Origin: Thermoplasmata archaeon
Lineage (GTDB): Archaea > Thermoplasmatota > E2 > DHVEG-1 > B8-G13
Length of the DNA: 18,530 nucleotides
Direction of reading: 5' to 3'
Assembly (NCBI GenBank): GCA_021162485.1
Contig: JAGGYP010000084.1
Span: forward strand, 1 to 18,530
The notes below the pieces were generated by a model. It worked only from the letters and a program-made list of their open reading frames with translations, had not been told where the DNA came from and did not search any database. The position numbers and the translations under genes were made by a program. Of the stretch, positions 1 to 6,563 are shown in pieces (the stretch's first letter is position 1; each line of letters begins with the position of its first letter).

Positions 1-40
1 ATCAGGGACTGAGGTAAAAATTAATTTTATATTGCAAAAT

Positions 41-886
41 TTAATCTTTTTTCTTTTTCAGGTAATCATAGATATCCAAGGAAAATGGTATAAGTATCAG
101 GATCGACAGGCATATCCCTAGGCATATCCAACAATCTGTAGGCGCCGTAGCAAAAAGAATGGTTGTCCATCCATCCTGAGGTTCAACATTGTTACCGAAA
201 AAAGCCAGTTTTATCAAGCCAAACCAGGGTATCTCACCTCTTGCTTTTCCAATTATATGATTAACAGGTACCGGCTGTGGACAAATGGGACTATAGTAGA
301 TATTGCTTTGATCGCAAACTGGGTTGTTATCTCCTTTTGTGATAAATCCTGACCATTTTGGTTTGTAATTTTCTAAACCCAGTTCCTCTATAGTTATAGA
401 GGTTGCATTTATTATTCCATATTCTTTAACTGTGTAGAGTTTTGTATCCTTGTTATATTCAATCCAACATATGGAACGATGAATTATAGGAGTTCTATCT
501 TTGTCTATATAATCAGATATACTTCCGTCTCCATTAGTATCGGGTCTATAAATCAAAACATCTCCATAGTTTCCATAAGTGAAACAGGTTTTTTCTCCAT
601 TTTTTGCTTCTTTATAAGTCACAATATCTGCCTTAGAATGAACAGCTACTACTAAAACCAGATCTCCAGGATCTATAGTACCAATCTTACCAAATGGAGC
701 ATCTTTGTGCATCATGCTCCCAGATTCAATAACCACCAGGGGAGCCTGAGGAAATGGTTGACCAGTATAGCCCCATAATGCAACCATTATTGTAAGCAAT
801 ATGAGAAAGGCGATAACTACATCTCTAATAACAGGTATATGCCCTTCTTTTGTATGCCAAAACCTATGCCAGGCATCTTTAAACAT
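41..886 (-). CDS. Signal peptidase I, archaeal/ER type (S26B)
   Basis: Membrane-anchored serine protease that removes signal peptides from exported proteins; 281 residues. One membrane helix spans about residues 21-40. The nucleophile is Ser57 in the SGSMMH motif that follows it. His136 (in PIIHR) stands where bacterial enzymes have Lys, which is the mark of the ER/archaeal S26B type. The acidic GDNNP motif at 185-189 is present (Asp186). A second hydrophobic helix at about 252-272 with a KKKK tail gives a C-terminal anchor. Residues 116-130 form an acidic, glycine-rich, EF-hand-like loop just before His136, which looks like an insertion. The ATG at 886 is 5 bases after the nob1 stop, with GAGGT (896-900) as ribosome binding site inside the end of nob1. 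It is the last gene of the hisS-nob1 run. Confidence 0.9.
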   Translation of the reverse strand: MFKDAWHRFWHTKEGHIPVIRDVVIAFLILLTIMVALWGYTGQPFPQAPLVVIESGSMMHKDAPFGKIGTIDPGDLVLVVAVHSKADIVTYKEAKNGEKTCFTYGNYGDVLIYRPDTNGDGSISDYIDKDRTPIIHRSICWIEYNKDTKLYTVKEYGIINATSITIEELGLENYKPKWSGFITKGDNNPVCDQSNIYYSPICPQPVPVNHIIGKARGEIPWFGLIKLAFFGNNVEPQDGWTTILFATAPTDCWICLGICLSILILIPFSLDIYDYLKKKKD

Positions 887-891
887 GAAAT

Positions 892-1410
892 TTATACCTC
901 GGATATCTTACGTGAACGAACCACTATGCTTTTTGTAGCTTTACCACATATAGGACAAACCTTAATATGCCTATCGAATTTTTTTCCACATCCTTTGCAC
1001 ACATATACCCATTTAAATTCCTCTTTTATGCCTTTCTGAGAGAGGGATTTAAATTTGATCCCCATAGCATGTGCAACGTTTTGAATAGAATAATCATCTG
1101 TCAGTATTACTACTTCTAAATTTTCTTTTTGTTTATCTAATGCAAGTGCTAGAACATCAATATCAACCCTGGATAATCTTCCTATATCTCCTGTTGTTTC
1201 AGCGATTTTTCTCACTATTTCTATAGAATCTTTAGATGGTGAAATTATTGATAAGCCTTTTTCTATGAGAAATTGAAAATTTCTATAATCTCTACCTCCT
1301 TTTTTGAACTCGATAGAAACACTATCTGGGGCCAATAATTTTCCATCCATGGGAGAAATGGATTTTCCAGAAAGAATTGCGGATGTATCTAAAACATATA
1401 CCTTTAACAT
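892..1410 (-). CDS. Nob1-type endoribonuclease (PIN domain + zinc ribbon)
   Basis: Predicted endonuclease that trims the 3' end of 16S rRNA during small-subunit maturation. The N-terminal PIN domain shows VYVLDTSAIL (first catalytic Asp), an acidic residue in SIEFK, the pair in SRVDIDVLALAL and the LTDDYS motif. The last third is a zinc ribbon with two CxxC knuckles (CKGCGKKFDR and CPICGK), as in archaeal Nob1. I chose the ATG at 1410 because a GTGA element lies 5 bases upstream and the PIN strand begins right after it. A GTG at 1419, which overlaps the hisS TAG, would add three residues. Overlap or near-overlap with hisS and the 5-base gap to the signal peptidase gene argue for co-transcription. 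Confidence 0.9.
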   Translation of the reverse strand: MLKVYVLDTSAILSGKSISPMDGKLLAPDSVSIEFKKGGRDYRNFQFLIEKGLSIISPSKDSIEIVRKIAETTGDIGRLSRVDIDVLALALDKQKENLEVVILTDDYSIQNVAHAMGIKFKSLSQKGIKEEFKWVYVCKGCGKKFDRHIKVCPICGKATKSIVVRSRKISEV

Positions 1411-1418
1411 TTTGTTCA

Positions 1419-2672
1419 CTATTTTATCATAGATAACAGATTTTTCATTTTAACTTCTATTTGCTTACCAGAGTCCATATCTCTAACTATCACATTTTCT
1501 TTTTCTAATTCTTTGGGGCCAACTATTATAGCTTTCTTTGCTTTAACCGAGGATGCATATTTTAGACTTTTTGCTAACCCTCTTCTCATGAGATCAACAT
1601 CTGCGATAATATTTTTTTCTCTTAGCATATTTACTATCTTGATCGCATTTTTTAGTGTTTTTTCATTTATTGGTATGACATAAACATCTAACTTTTGCTC
1701 GGGAAAAACATATCCTTCTTCTTCCAATGCAATAATTGCTCTATCAAAACCTATGGCAAACCCTGCGGTTGGTACTTCCTTACCTCCAAATAGAGGTATT
1801 AACTCGTATTCGCCTCCACCGCAAAGCTGTTTTTCCGCTCCCAATATTGGAGCATCTATCTCAAACACTATTCCCTTATAATAATCTAACCCTCGTACTA
1901 TTTTCATATCTATTTCAAACTTATCAATTCCAAAAACTTTCAAAAAATCAATTATCTCTCTAAATCTATCTACAGCTGGAGCTTCTATAAACTCTCTTAG
2001 TTTCTCTATACTGTTACAGTTTAAAAACTCTCTAAACATCTTAACTTTGCTTTTGGCTACTCTCATCTCAAAAAGTTTTTTTTCAAGCTCATAAAATTTT
2101 GATTTATCAATAAGATGCATTAGTTCTCTAAACTGGTTTTTCTTTACACCCATGTTTTCGAGGAGTGAGTATATTATATCTAAATTTCCCAATCTTAAAA
2201 CAATGTTTTTAAGTCCAATGTTTCTTAGAATGGTGTAAGATAGATATATTAGCTCTGCATATGCTTCTGGTGTGTCTGTGCCTATAAGTTCGCAACCAAC
2301 CTGTGTAAATTCTCTATATCTTCCCCTTTGAGGCCTATCATATCTATAACAGTTTCCTATATAAAACAGTTTTAATGGCTTTGGCTCCATTTGCATTTTT
2401 TCAACATAGAATCTAATCACTGGTGCTGTTAACTCTGGTCTCAAGGCTAAATCTCTGTTACCTTTATCTTTAAAGGCATATATTTCTTCAATTATTTCTT
2501 CACCAGATTTTAAAGTAAAAAGCTCTAAATGCTCAAATGTAGGGGTTTGAACTTCTTTGTAACCAAAGCTTTGAAAGATTTCTCTTATGGTTCTCTCAAC
2601 ATATCTGCGTTTAAACATTTCGTCCGGTAAAAAATCTCTTGTGCCACGTGGTATTTTTATCTTTTCTTCCAT
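1419..2672 (-). CDS. hisS: Histidyl-tRNA synthetase
   Basis: Class II aminoacyl-tRNA synthetase that charges tRNA-His. It starts with the typical PRGTRDFLP box. It contains the LRPELTAPVIR segment, motif 2 (CYRYDRPQRGRYREF), the histidine-specific signature RGLDYYKG, and motif 3 (GFAIGFDRAIIAL). The C-terminal ~90 residues form the anticodon-binding domain. The length (417 residues from this start) is normal for the family. I chose the ATG at 2672; a GTG at 2681 in the same frame would add three residues (MVI) and is less convincing. The stop TAG overlaps the possible GTG start of nob1 by one base. The 51-base gap upstream is AT-rich and could hold a weak promoter, but the gene may also be read through from the hexuloisomerase gene. 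Confidence 0.95.
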   Translation of the reverse strand: MEEKIKIPRGTRDFLPDEMFKRRYVERTIREIFQSFGYKEVQTPTFEHLELFTLKSGEEIIEEIYAFKDKGNRDLALRPELTAPVIRFYVEKMQMEPKPLKLFYIGNCYRYDRPQRGRYREFTQVGCELIGTDTPEAYAELIYLSYTILRNIGLKNIVLRLGNLDIIYSLLENMGVKKNQFRELMHLIDKSKFYELEKKLFEMRVAKSKVKMFREFLNCNSIEKLREFIEAPAVDRFREIIDFLKVFGIDKFEIDMKIVRGLDYYKGIVFEIDAPILGAEKQLCGGGEYELIPLFGGKEVPTAGFAIGFDRAIIALEEEGYVFPEQKLDVYVIPINEKTLKNAIKIVNMLREKNIIADVDLMRRGLAKSLKYASSVKAKKAIIVGPKELEKENVIVRDMDSGKQIEVKMKNLLSMIK

Positions 2673-2723
2673 TATAACCACTTAGGTAATTAAAAAATAA
2701 CTTATTAGATTTTGCTAAACATT

Positions 2724-3275
2724 TTATTCTAAAGTTGCATGTCTTTTATGCATGCTTTCTTCTGTTTCATTTTTTGCATGCATGAGCTCAGCTACTATGC
2801 TATCTAATAATAACCAGGCGCTTGCTTCAAATAATGTACCTAGTGGTGCTAGCTCCGATCTTTCTTTTTCTTGACAAGAGGCATGAAGAACTATAGATAC
2901 ATCTGCAAGCTTTGCTACAGATGACTCCTTATTTGAAGTAATTGAAATCAATTTCGCTCCAATATCTCTGGCAATCTCAGCAGTCATTTTAGATGGTATT
3001 GTTTCTCCTGATCCAGATACTATTACCACTAGATCCCCTTTTCTAACAGGTGCGGTAATGGTTTCTCCAATAACAAATGTTTGAAAACCAAGGTGTACTA
3101 GCCTTATAGCAAATGCTTTGGCGACAAGACCTGATCTCCCTGCACCATAAACAAAGATTCTATCGGCATTCAAGAAAAATTTTTTTATATTATCTATATC
3201 CTCATCTGAGATCTCGCTTAGAATGTCTTTTATCTTTGACTGCATGTAATCCAGGGATTTACGAAATATCTTCAT
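2724..3275 (-). CDS. hxlB: 6-phospho-3-hexuloisomerase (SIS domain)
   Basis: Sugar-phosphate isomerase interconverting D-arabino-hexulose 6-phosphate and fructose 6-phosphate. In archaea it works in the reversed ribulose monophosphate pathway to supply ribulose 5-phosphate when the oxidative pentose phosphate pathway is absent. The 183-residue protein is a single SIS domain. FVYGAGRSGLVAKAF (41-55) and VIVSGSGET (84-92) form the phosphate-binding loops, and PLGTLFE near residue 150 carries the conserved Glu. Length matches stand-alone archaeal enzymes. The partner 3-hexulose-6-phosphate synthase is not in this window. The ATG is 9 bases after the stop of the TIM-barrel gene, with a weak AGTGA ribosome binding site. 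A generic SIS isomerase is the alternative reading. Confidence 0.85.
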   Translation of the reverse strand: MKIFRKSLDYMQSKIKDILSEISDEDIDNIKKFFLNADRIFVYGAGRSGLVAKAFAIRLVHLGFQTFVIGETITAPVRKGDLVVIVSGSGETIPSKMTAEIARDIGAKLISITSNKESSVAKLADVSIVLHASCQEKERSELAPLGTLFEASAWLLLDSIVAELMHAKNETEESMHKRHATLE

Positions 3276-3284
3276 ATTTTTTCA

Positions 3285-4148
3285 CTACTTTATATCTCTA
3301 TAATCTATCTCTTCTTTTCCAGTTTTCTTTTGCAACAACTTTTCCAGCTGCAGTCTAATATAAGTTGCATCATGCTCTAGTAATGGAGACTCTGAAATAA
3401 GGGTAACATTATATCTTTTTTCAAGAAGAATTTCTAGAAGAGGTTCTACAGGCATATCTGATTTCTTAAGAGGAATATGGTAGTATTCATTTCCATTTTC
3501 ATAGAGTACACCAGTTATATGTATCAAATAATGCTTTAATCTCAGAGGTTTTAGTTTAGCAAATATATTTTCAAAATCTTCTTTGCTCTTTAAGCATCCA
3601 TTACATCTTGCATGAATATGACCAAGGTCTATAACTGGCGTCACTCCTTTGACCTTTTTGCAAACTTCTATTATTTCATCAAGACTGCCAAAGACTTTTT
3701 GTTTTCCCATTGTCTCTAAACCAATTTTTGTTTCAATCTTTTCCTTCTTGAACATTTTTCTAAGCTGACTCACATTTTCTATTATTCTTTCCATAGTTTC
3801 CTCTTCTGATAAATCTCCATAGAAACCAGGATGGATAACAAGTATCTTCGCCCCCATCAGGTTGGAGAGATACCCTGCTTTCAAAATCTTTTCGAAACTC
3901 ATTTCTAGTTCCTCTTCATCTCCAGCAAGATTTGTATAATATGGGGCATGAACATGAAGTTCAACATCATTTTTCTTTGAATATTCTTTCATAAAAATAG
4001 CTTCCTCATCATCCATCCTAAATAATCCTCTGATAAACTGGACTTCCATAGCATTTAAATCCAAAACTTCTTTCACATATCTTAAACCGTCTTTATTGGT
4101 CCTACCTTTACAAGATAAAGGAATTCCAGCTGGACCAATTCTTATCAA
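3285..4148 (-). CDS. Endonuclease IV-like TIM-barrel metalloenzyme (AP endonuclease family 2)
   Basis: A 287-residue TIM barrel resembling Nfo/endonuclease IV, which cuts at abasic sites in DNA. Metal-ligand candidates in the expected order are His67 (HVHAPY), His106 (VIHPGFYG), Glu145 (GLETMGK), Asp174 and His177 (VIDLGHIHAR), His210 (LIHITG), His224 and Glu253 (ISESP). The Asp that sits two residues before the late His in E. coli Nfo (D-x-H) appears to be Tyr222 here, so one zinc site may differ. The closely related xylose isomerase-like sugar enzymes are therefore a real alternative, and the neighbouring hexuloisomerase gene makes that worth considering. The start is TTG at 4148, supported by an AAGGGGG element about 8 bases upstream; no in-frame ATG occurs until residue 34. 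Confidence 0.75.
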   Translation of the reverse strand: MIRIGPAGIPLSCKGRTNKDGLRYVKEVLDLNAMEVQFIRGLFRMDDEEAIFMKEYSKKNDVELHVHAPYYTNLAGDEEELEMSFEKILKAGYLSNLMGAKILVIHPGFYGDLSEEETMERIIENVSQLRKMFKKEKIETKIGLETMGKQKVFGSLDEIIEVCKKVKGVTPVIDLGHIHARCNGCLKSKEDFENIFAKLKPLRLKHYLIHITGVLYENGNEYYHIPLKKSDMPVEPLLEILLEKRYNVTLISESPLLEHDATYIRLQLEKLLQKKTGKEEIDYRDIK

Positions 4149-4174
4149 ATAAATTGCCCCCTTTTTTTATTTAT

Positions 4175-4205
4175 TCTCATCAAGCTGTACTAAACATTGA
4201 TGAGA
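4175..4205. repeat. 9-bp perfect inverted repeat in the leader of the TIM-barrel gene
   Basis: TCTCATCAA (4175-4183) and TTGATGAGA (4197-4205) are exact reverse complements separated by 13 bases. On the minus strand it lies just after a TATA-like element (4222-4232), at or immediately after the expected transcription start of the 3285-4148 gene, and about 27 bases before its TTG start. It could be an operator or a 5'-leader hairpin. No T-run follows on the minus strand, so it is not a typical intrinsic terminator in that direction. Seen directly; the role is inference. Confidence 0.6.
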
Positions 4206-4221
4206 GGATGTGTATAAACTT

Positions 4222-4232
4222 TTTTATATTTA
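4222..4232 (-). promoter_or_regulatory. Candidate TATA box for the TIM-barrel/hxlB/hisS run
   Basis: Read on the minus strand this is TAAATATAAAA. At the usual spacing of about 26 bases transcription would start near 4201, giving a leader of roughly 50 bases that contains the inverted repeat at 4175-4205. The 94-bp gap 4149-4242 holds no gene. A second, weaker TATA-like stretch (TTTATAC) lies at 4213-4219. Confidence 0.4.
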
Positions 4233-4242
4233 AAAACAACCC

Positions 4243-4500
4243 TCATCTAGTCAGTTCTTCTAATTTGCTTATTATGCTCCATATCAAAGTTCTACCATGT
4301 AATGGCAAATTAGGATCAACGGCCATCTCATCTAATATAGATATCACAGATGCAACTCTTACATCCAAAGGGTTTTTTTCATCCAACAAAACACCTTTCG
4401 CTTCCTCTGCACTTCTTCTGATATTTCGTGGAATAGAATTATCCTCATTAATCATGTCCAAACCTTGACATATCTCTTCTAACTTTTTCTGATCAACCAT
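4243..4500 (-). CDS. UPF0147 family protein (small conserved archaeal protein)
   Basis: An 85-residue protein matching the look of the UPF0147 family of small, conserved archaeal proteins with no established function. It is almost wholly helical, with the core blocks NEDNSIPRNIRRSAEEAK, NPLDVRVASVISILDEM and DPNLPLHGRTLIW. The start is set by a perfect ribosome binding site: GGAGGT at 4508-4513 lies 7 bases before the ATG at 4500. A GTG at 4515 in the same frame overlaps that site and should not be used. The gene lies 69 bases after the helicase stop, with an AT-rich TATA-like stretch (about 4548-4558) upstream, so it may have its own promoter. Cytoplasmic; no cysteine-rich motif or membrane segment. 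Confidence 0.85.
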   Translation of the reverse strand: MVDQKKLEEICQGLDMINEDNSIPRNIRRSAEEAKGVLLDEKNPLDVRVASVISILDEMAVDPNLPLHGRTLIWSIISKLEELTR

Positions 4501-4569
4501 GTTGCATACCTCCACAATATTCGAACCAGTAATATTAAAACAAGATAAAAATATTTTGGATTATTAATT

Positions 4570-6186
4570 TTACATGTAATCTATCAATCTTTTTTGTTTA
4601 CTCTTTTTTGGATATAAATCCTCAATTTCTATCTTTCTATCTTTAAGTTTGAGATTTATAGTTTTGAGTTGATTATACATCAATTTTTCTTTCCTAACTG
4701 AAGACCAATAATATGCTTCATCTTGTGTATTTTTTGCTATTAAAATCACTACTCTGCCTCTCATTTTACGAGCTGTTCTCCCTTTTCTTTGTATGCTCCT
4801 TATTTCTGATGGTATAGGCTCATAAAATATCACCAGATCTGTAGATGGTATATCTAATCCCTCTTCAGCTACCGAAGTAGCTATTAAAGTATTATACTCT
4901 CCTTCTTTGAACTTTTTTATTATAGTTTCTTGTTCCTTTTGTGTCAGCCCCTTATCTTCTATCTTTGTTGCTTGTCCAACAAATCTAACAGCTTTTACCT
5001 CCTCCATATTTGATAAGGAGTTTAAAATCTGCAGCGCTGTATCTCTATACTGGGTAAATATTATTATCCTTGATTGTTTATTTTTTTCTAATTGATCTTT
5101 TACAATTTCTGATAGAACCTTAAGTTTAGGATGCTCAACATCTAGTTTTTTGAGATGAAGCATTACCTCTATTATTCTTCTATCCCTGATAAAATGTTTA
5201 GAAGCGTTATTTCCTTTTTTCGCTGATGCCTCTGACTGCATTCTTTTAAGATATCTTTTCAATGCAGATGCACCTTGTGTTTTTATAAGTTCTAGAGCAT
5301 GATATGTTTTCAAAGCTATTGTATGTGCCATAAGTATCTTATAAATCTCTTTTGAGGAAAAAGTTTTATTTTCCAAGGCGTCCTGAATTGCATCCCTTAC
5401 TTCGAGTAATCGTCTCATGCTAATCCTAGATAAAGCTGCTGTTTCCAGAAACCCTGCGGCCTTTAACATACCCAGCTTCTCAGATAAAACATCTGATAAC
5501 AGCTTTATTATTCTACTAAACTCCTCTGGTAATTCCACCAGTTTCCATTCAAGGGTGAGACCATGAACATAGGGTCTAACATCTTTATCATATCTATTTC
5601 TAATTTCTATATTGTGAATATCTAAATTCTTACAGATCTCCATTATTCTATCTATGTCGCTGCCTGGAGACGCTGTCATTCCTAGAACGTGTTTTTCTTC
5701 TTTTCTTTGCTCTATATATTTTTTTGCAACAAACACATAAGAGTATTCCCCAACAGCTCGATGTGCCTCATCAAATATAACTAAACAAAAATCTTCAAGC
5801 GATATTCTATTGTTTTCCAGATCGTTTTCTATAACCTGGGGTGTTGATACTATTATTTTAGCCTCCTTCCACAATTTCGACCTTTTATCTGGGGATATTT
5901 CCCCAGTGAAGATAGCGATTTCTCTCCCATCCAAGGTTAAAAACTGCCTTAAAAATGAGGTGTGTTGATTTACCAAAGGTTTTGTTGGTGCAAGAAAGAG
6001 TATTTTACAGTTCTTTTTTAACAGGGAAGCTATAACAATCAAGGCTATGACTGTTTTTCCGAGACCAGTTGGCAAAACCACTAGCGTGTTAGATTTAAGG
6101 CAGGATTTTGCAATATTTACCTGATATTCTCTATATTCTATTGAGTTGGGTTTTATGAACTCATAATTTAGATACACAGCATACAA
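4570..6186 (-). CDS. Hef/FANCM-like superfamily 2 helicase, helicase part only
   Basis: Predicted ATP-dependent helicase/translocase acting on stalled replication forks. Motifs: Walker A PTGLGKT (39-45), APTKPL (66-71), DEAH (139-142), TASPG (171-175), IIIFTQYRD (374-382), ATSVAEEGLDIP (436-447) and QRKGRTARK (466-474). The alpha-helical insert between the two RecA-like halves (about 215-340) is typical of Hef. Thermococcal Hef is about 750 residues, with an XPF-type nuclease after the helicase; this protein stops at 538 and has no nuclease. The last eight residues, QKRLIDYM, fit a PCNA-interacting (PIP) motif Q-x-x-h-x-x-a-x at the extreme C-terminus. The start is uncertain: TTG at 6186 or GTG at 6177, neither with a good ribosome binding site. 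Confidence 0.88.
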   Translation of the reverse strand: MYAVYLNYEFIKPNSIEYREYQVNIAKSCLKSNTLVVLPTGLGKTVIALIVIASLLKKNCKILFLAPTKPLVNQHTSFLRQFLTLDGREIAIFTGEISPDKRSKLWKEAKIIVSTPQVIENDLENNRISLEDFCLVIFDEAHRAVGEYSYVFVAKKYIEQRKEEKHVLGMTASPGSDIDRIMEICKNLDIHNIEIRNRYDKDVRPYVHGLTLEWKLVELPEEFSRIIKLLSDVLSEKLGMLKAAGFLETAALSRISMRRLLEVRDAIQDALENKTFSSKEIYKILMAHTIALKTYHALELIKTQGASALKRYLKRMQSEASAKKGNNASKHFIRDRRIIEVMLHLKKLDVEHPKLKVLSEIVKDQLEKNKQSRIIIFTQYRDTALQILNSLSNMEEVKAVRFVGQATKIEDKGLTQKEQETIIKKFKEGEYNTLIATSVAEEGLDIPSTDLVIFYEPIPSEIRSIQRKGRTARKMRGRVVILIAKNTQDEAYYWSSVRKEKLMYNQLKTINLKLKDRKIEIEDLYPKKSKQKRLIDYM

Positions 6187-6256
6187 AATGCGGTGCTGGT
6201 TTTTGTAAGTTTTGGACTTTAGAATAGCAATTGTTCGATGTTTGTATCAGAATTCC

Positions 6257-6266
6257 TTTATATATA
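6257..6266. promoter_or_regulatory. Strong TATA box in a divergent intergenic region
   Basis: TTTATATATA is close to the archaeal consensus. On the plus strand the expected start of transcription is near 6288, about 13 bases before the ATG of the small ORF at 6301. The reverse strand reads TATATATAAA and could also serve the helicase gene, with a leader of about 50 bases. The 114-bp gap 6187-6300 holds no other gene that I can see. Confidence 0.6.
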
Positions 6267-6300
6267 GAAAAACAAAGTTAGATTTAGAGAAGTGAGAGAG

Positions 6301-6420
6301 ATGGTAATTAAGATTGTTGGACAAATATATAAGGAAGATGTGAAGGAAATCGAATTTATTTCTAGAGTCATGGTTGTTAATCATAGAATAAGATATCTTG
6401 CTCAGAAAAATAATAATTAG
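6301..6420 (+). CDS. Predicted 39-residue small protein, unknown function
   Basis: I do not recognise this protein. It is the only plus-strand gene between minus-strand genes from 41 to 12929. The case for it being real is the complete expression layout: a near-consensus TATA box (6257-6266), a GTGA Shine-Dalgarno element 5 bases before the ATG (6292-6295), an ORF of 39 codons, and a run of seven T directly after the stop (6422-6428). The peptide begins MVIKIVGQIY, is rich in Val/Ile and Lys/Arg, and has no cysteine or obvious membrane helix. Its TAG stop (6418-6420) overlaps the TAA of the convergent zinc-finger gene. It could instead be a short regulatory RNA or a chance ORF behind a real promoter. 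Confidence 0.45.
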   Translation: MVIKIVGQIYKEDVKEIEFISRVMVVNHRIRYLAQKNNN

Positions 6421-6560
6421 ATTTTTTTACCCTTTAAACAAATTGTGCAAACACCATATTGTATGTTGAAATGTTCTCCACAGACTAATCTGCCACATGT
6501 TCTACATGTGTACATTGCACCTGGCTTACCACATATGGTACATAGGCCCATCATTTCCAT
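6417..6560 (-). CDS. Small zinc-finger protein, 47 residues, eight Cys/His ligands
   Basis: Encodes 47 residues beginning MEMMGLCTICGK. Metal-ligand pairs are Cys7/Cys10, Cys19/Cys22, Cys27/His30 and Cys38/Cys41. That pattern (C-x2-C-x8-C-x2-C-x4-C-x2-H-x7-C-x2-C) would bind two zinc ions in a cross-braced fold, similar to HIT or B-box fingers. Function is unknown; protein-protein or RNA contact is the usual role of such fingers. The ATG at 6560 lies 3 bases after the stop of the XRE regulator gene, with GAGGG overlapping that stop as ribosome binding site. It is therefore almost certainly the last gene of the HMG-CoA synthase operon. Its stop overlaps the stop of the convergent small ORF. 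The ligand spacing makes a chance ORF very unlikely. Confidence 0.85.
   Translation of the reverse strand: MEMMGLCTICGKPGAMYTCRTCGRLVCGEHFNIQYGVCTICLKGKKI
6421..6428 (+). terminator. T-run terminator after the small plus-strand ORF
   Basis: Seven T residues (6422-6428) follow the TAG stop of the 39-codon ORF by one base. Oligo-T runs in the non-template strand are sufficient for archaeal termination. The same bases encode the lysine-rich tail of the zinc-finger protein on the other strand, so the run could simply reflect AAA codons. Confidence 0.4.
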
Positions 6561-6563
6561 TTT

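Noticed and set aside
4174..4242. Possible C/D box small RNA, because TTGATGAGA resembles box C
   Set aside because: No CTGA box D or D' at a workable distance on either strand; the match is explained by the inverted repeat.
4154..4468. 104-codon plus-strand frame across the UPF0147 gene
   Set aside because: Mostly antisense to UPF0147, which has a perfect ribosome binding site and a family-like sequence; the frame itself shows no motif.
4501..4515. GTG at 4515 as the start of UPF0147
   Set aside because: It overlaps the GGAGGT ribosome binding site at 4508-4513, which is ideally spaced for the ATG at 4500.
4515..4550. tRNA T-loop-like GGTTCGAAT on the minus strand before UPF0147
   Set aside because: The flanking bases do not pair into a T stem and no acceptor, D or anticodon arm is present.
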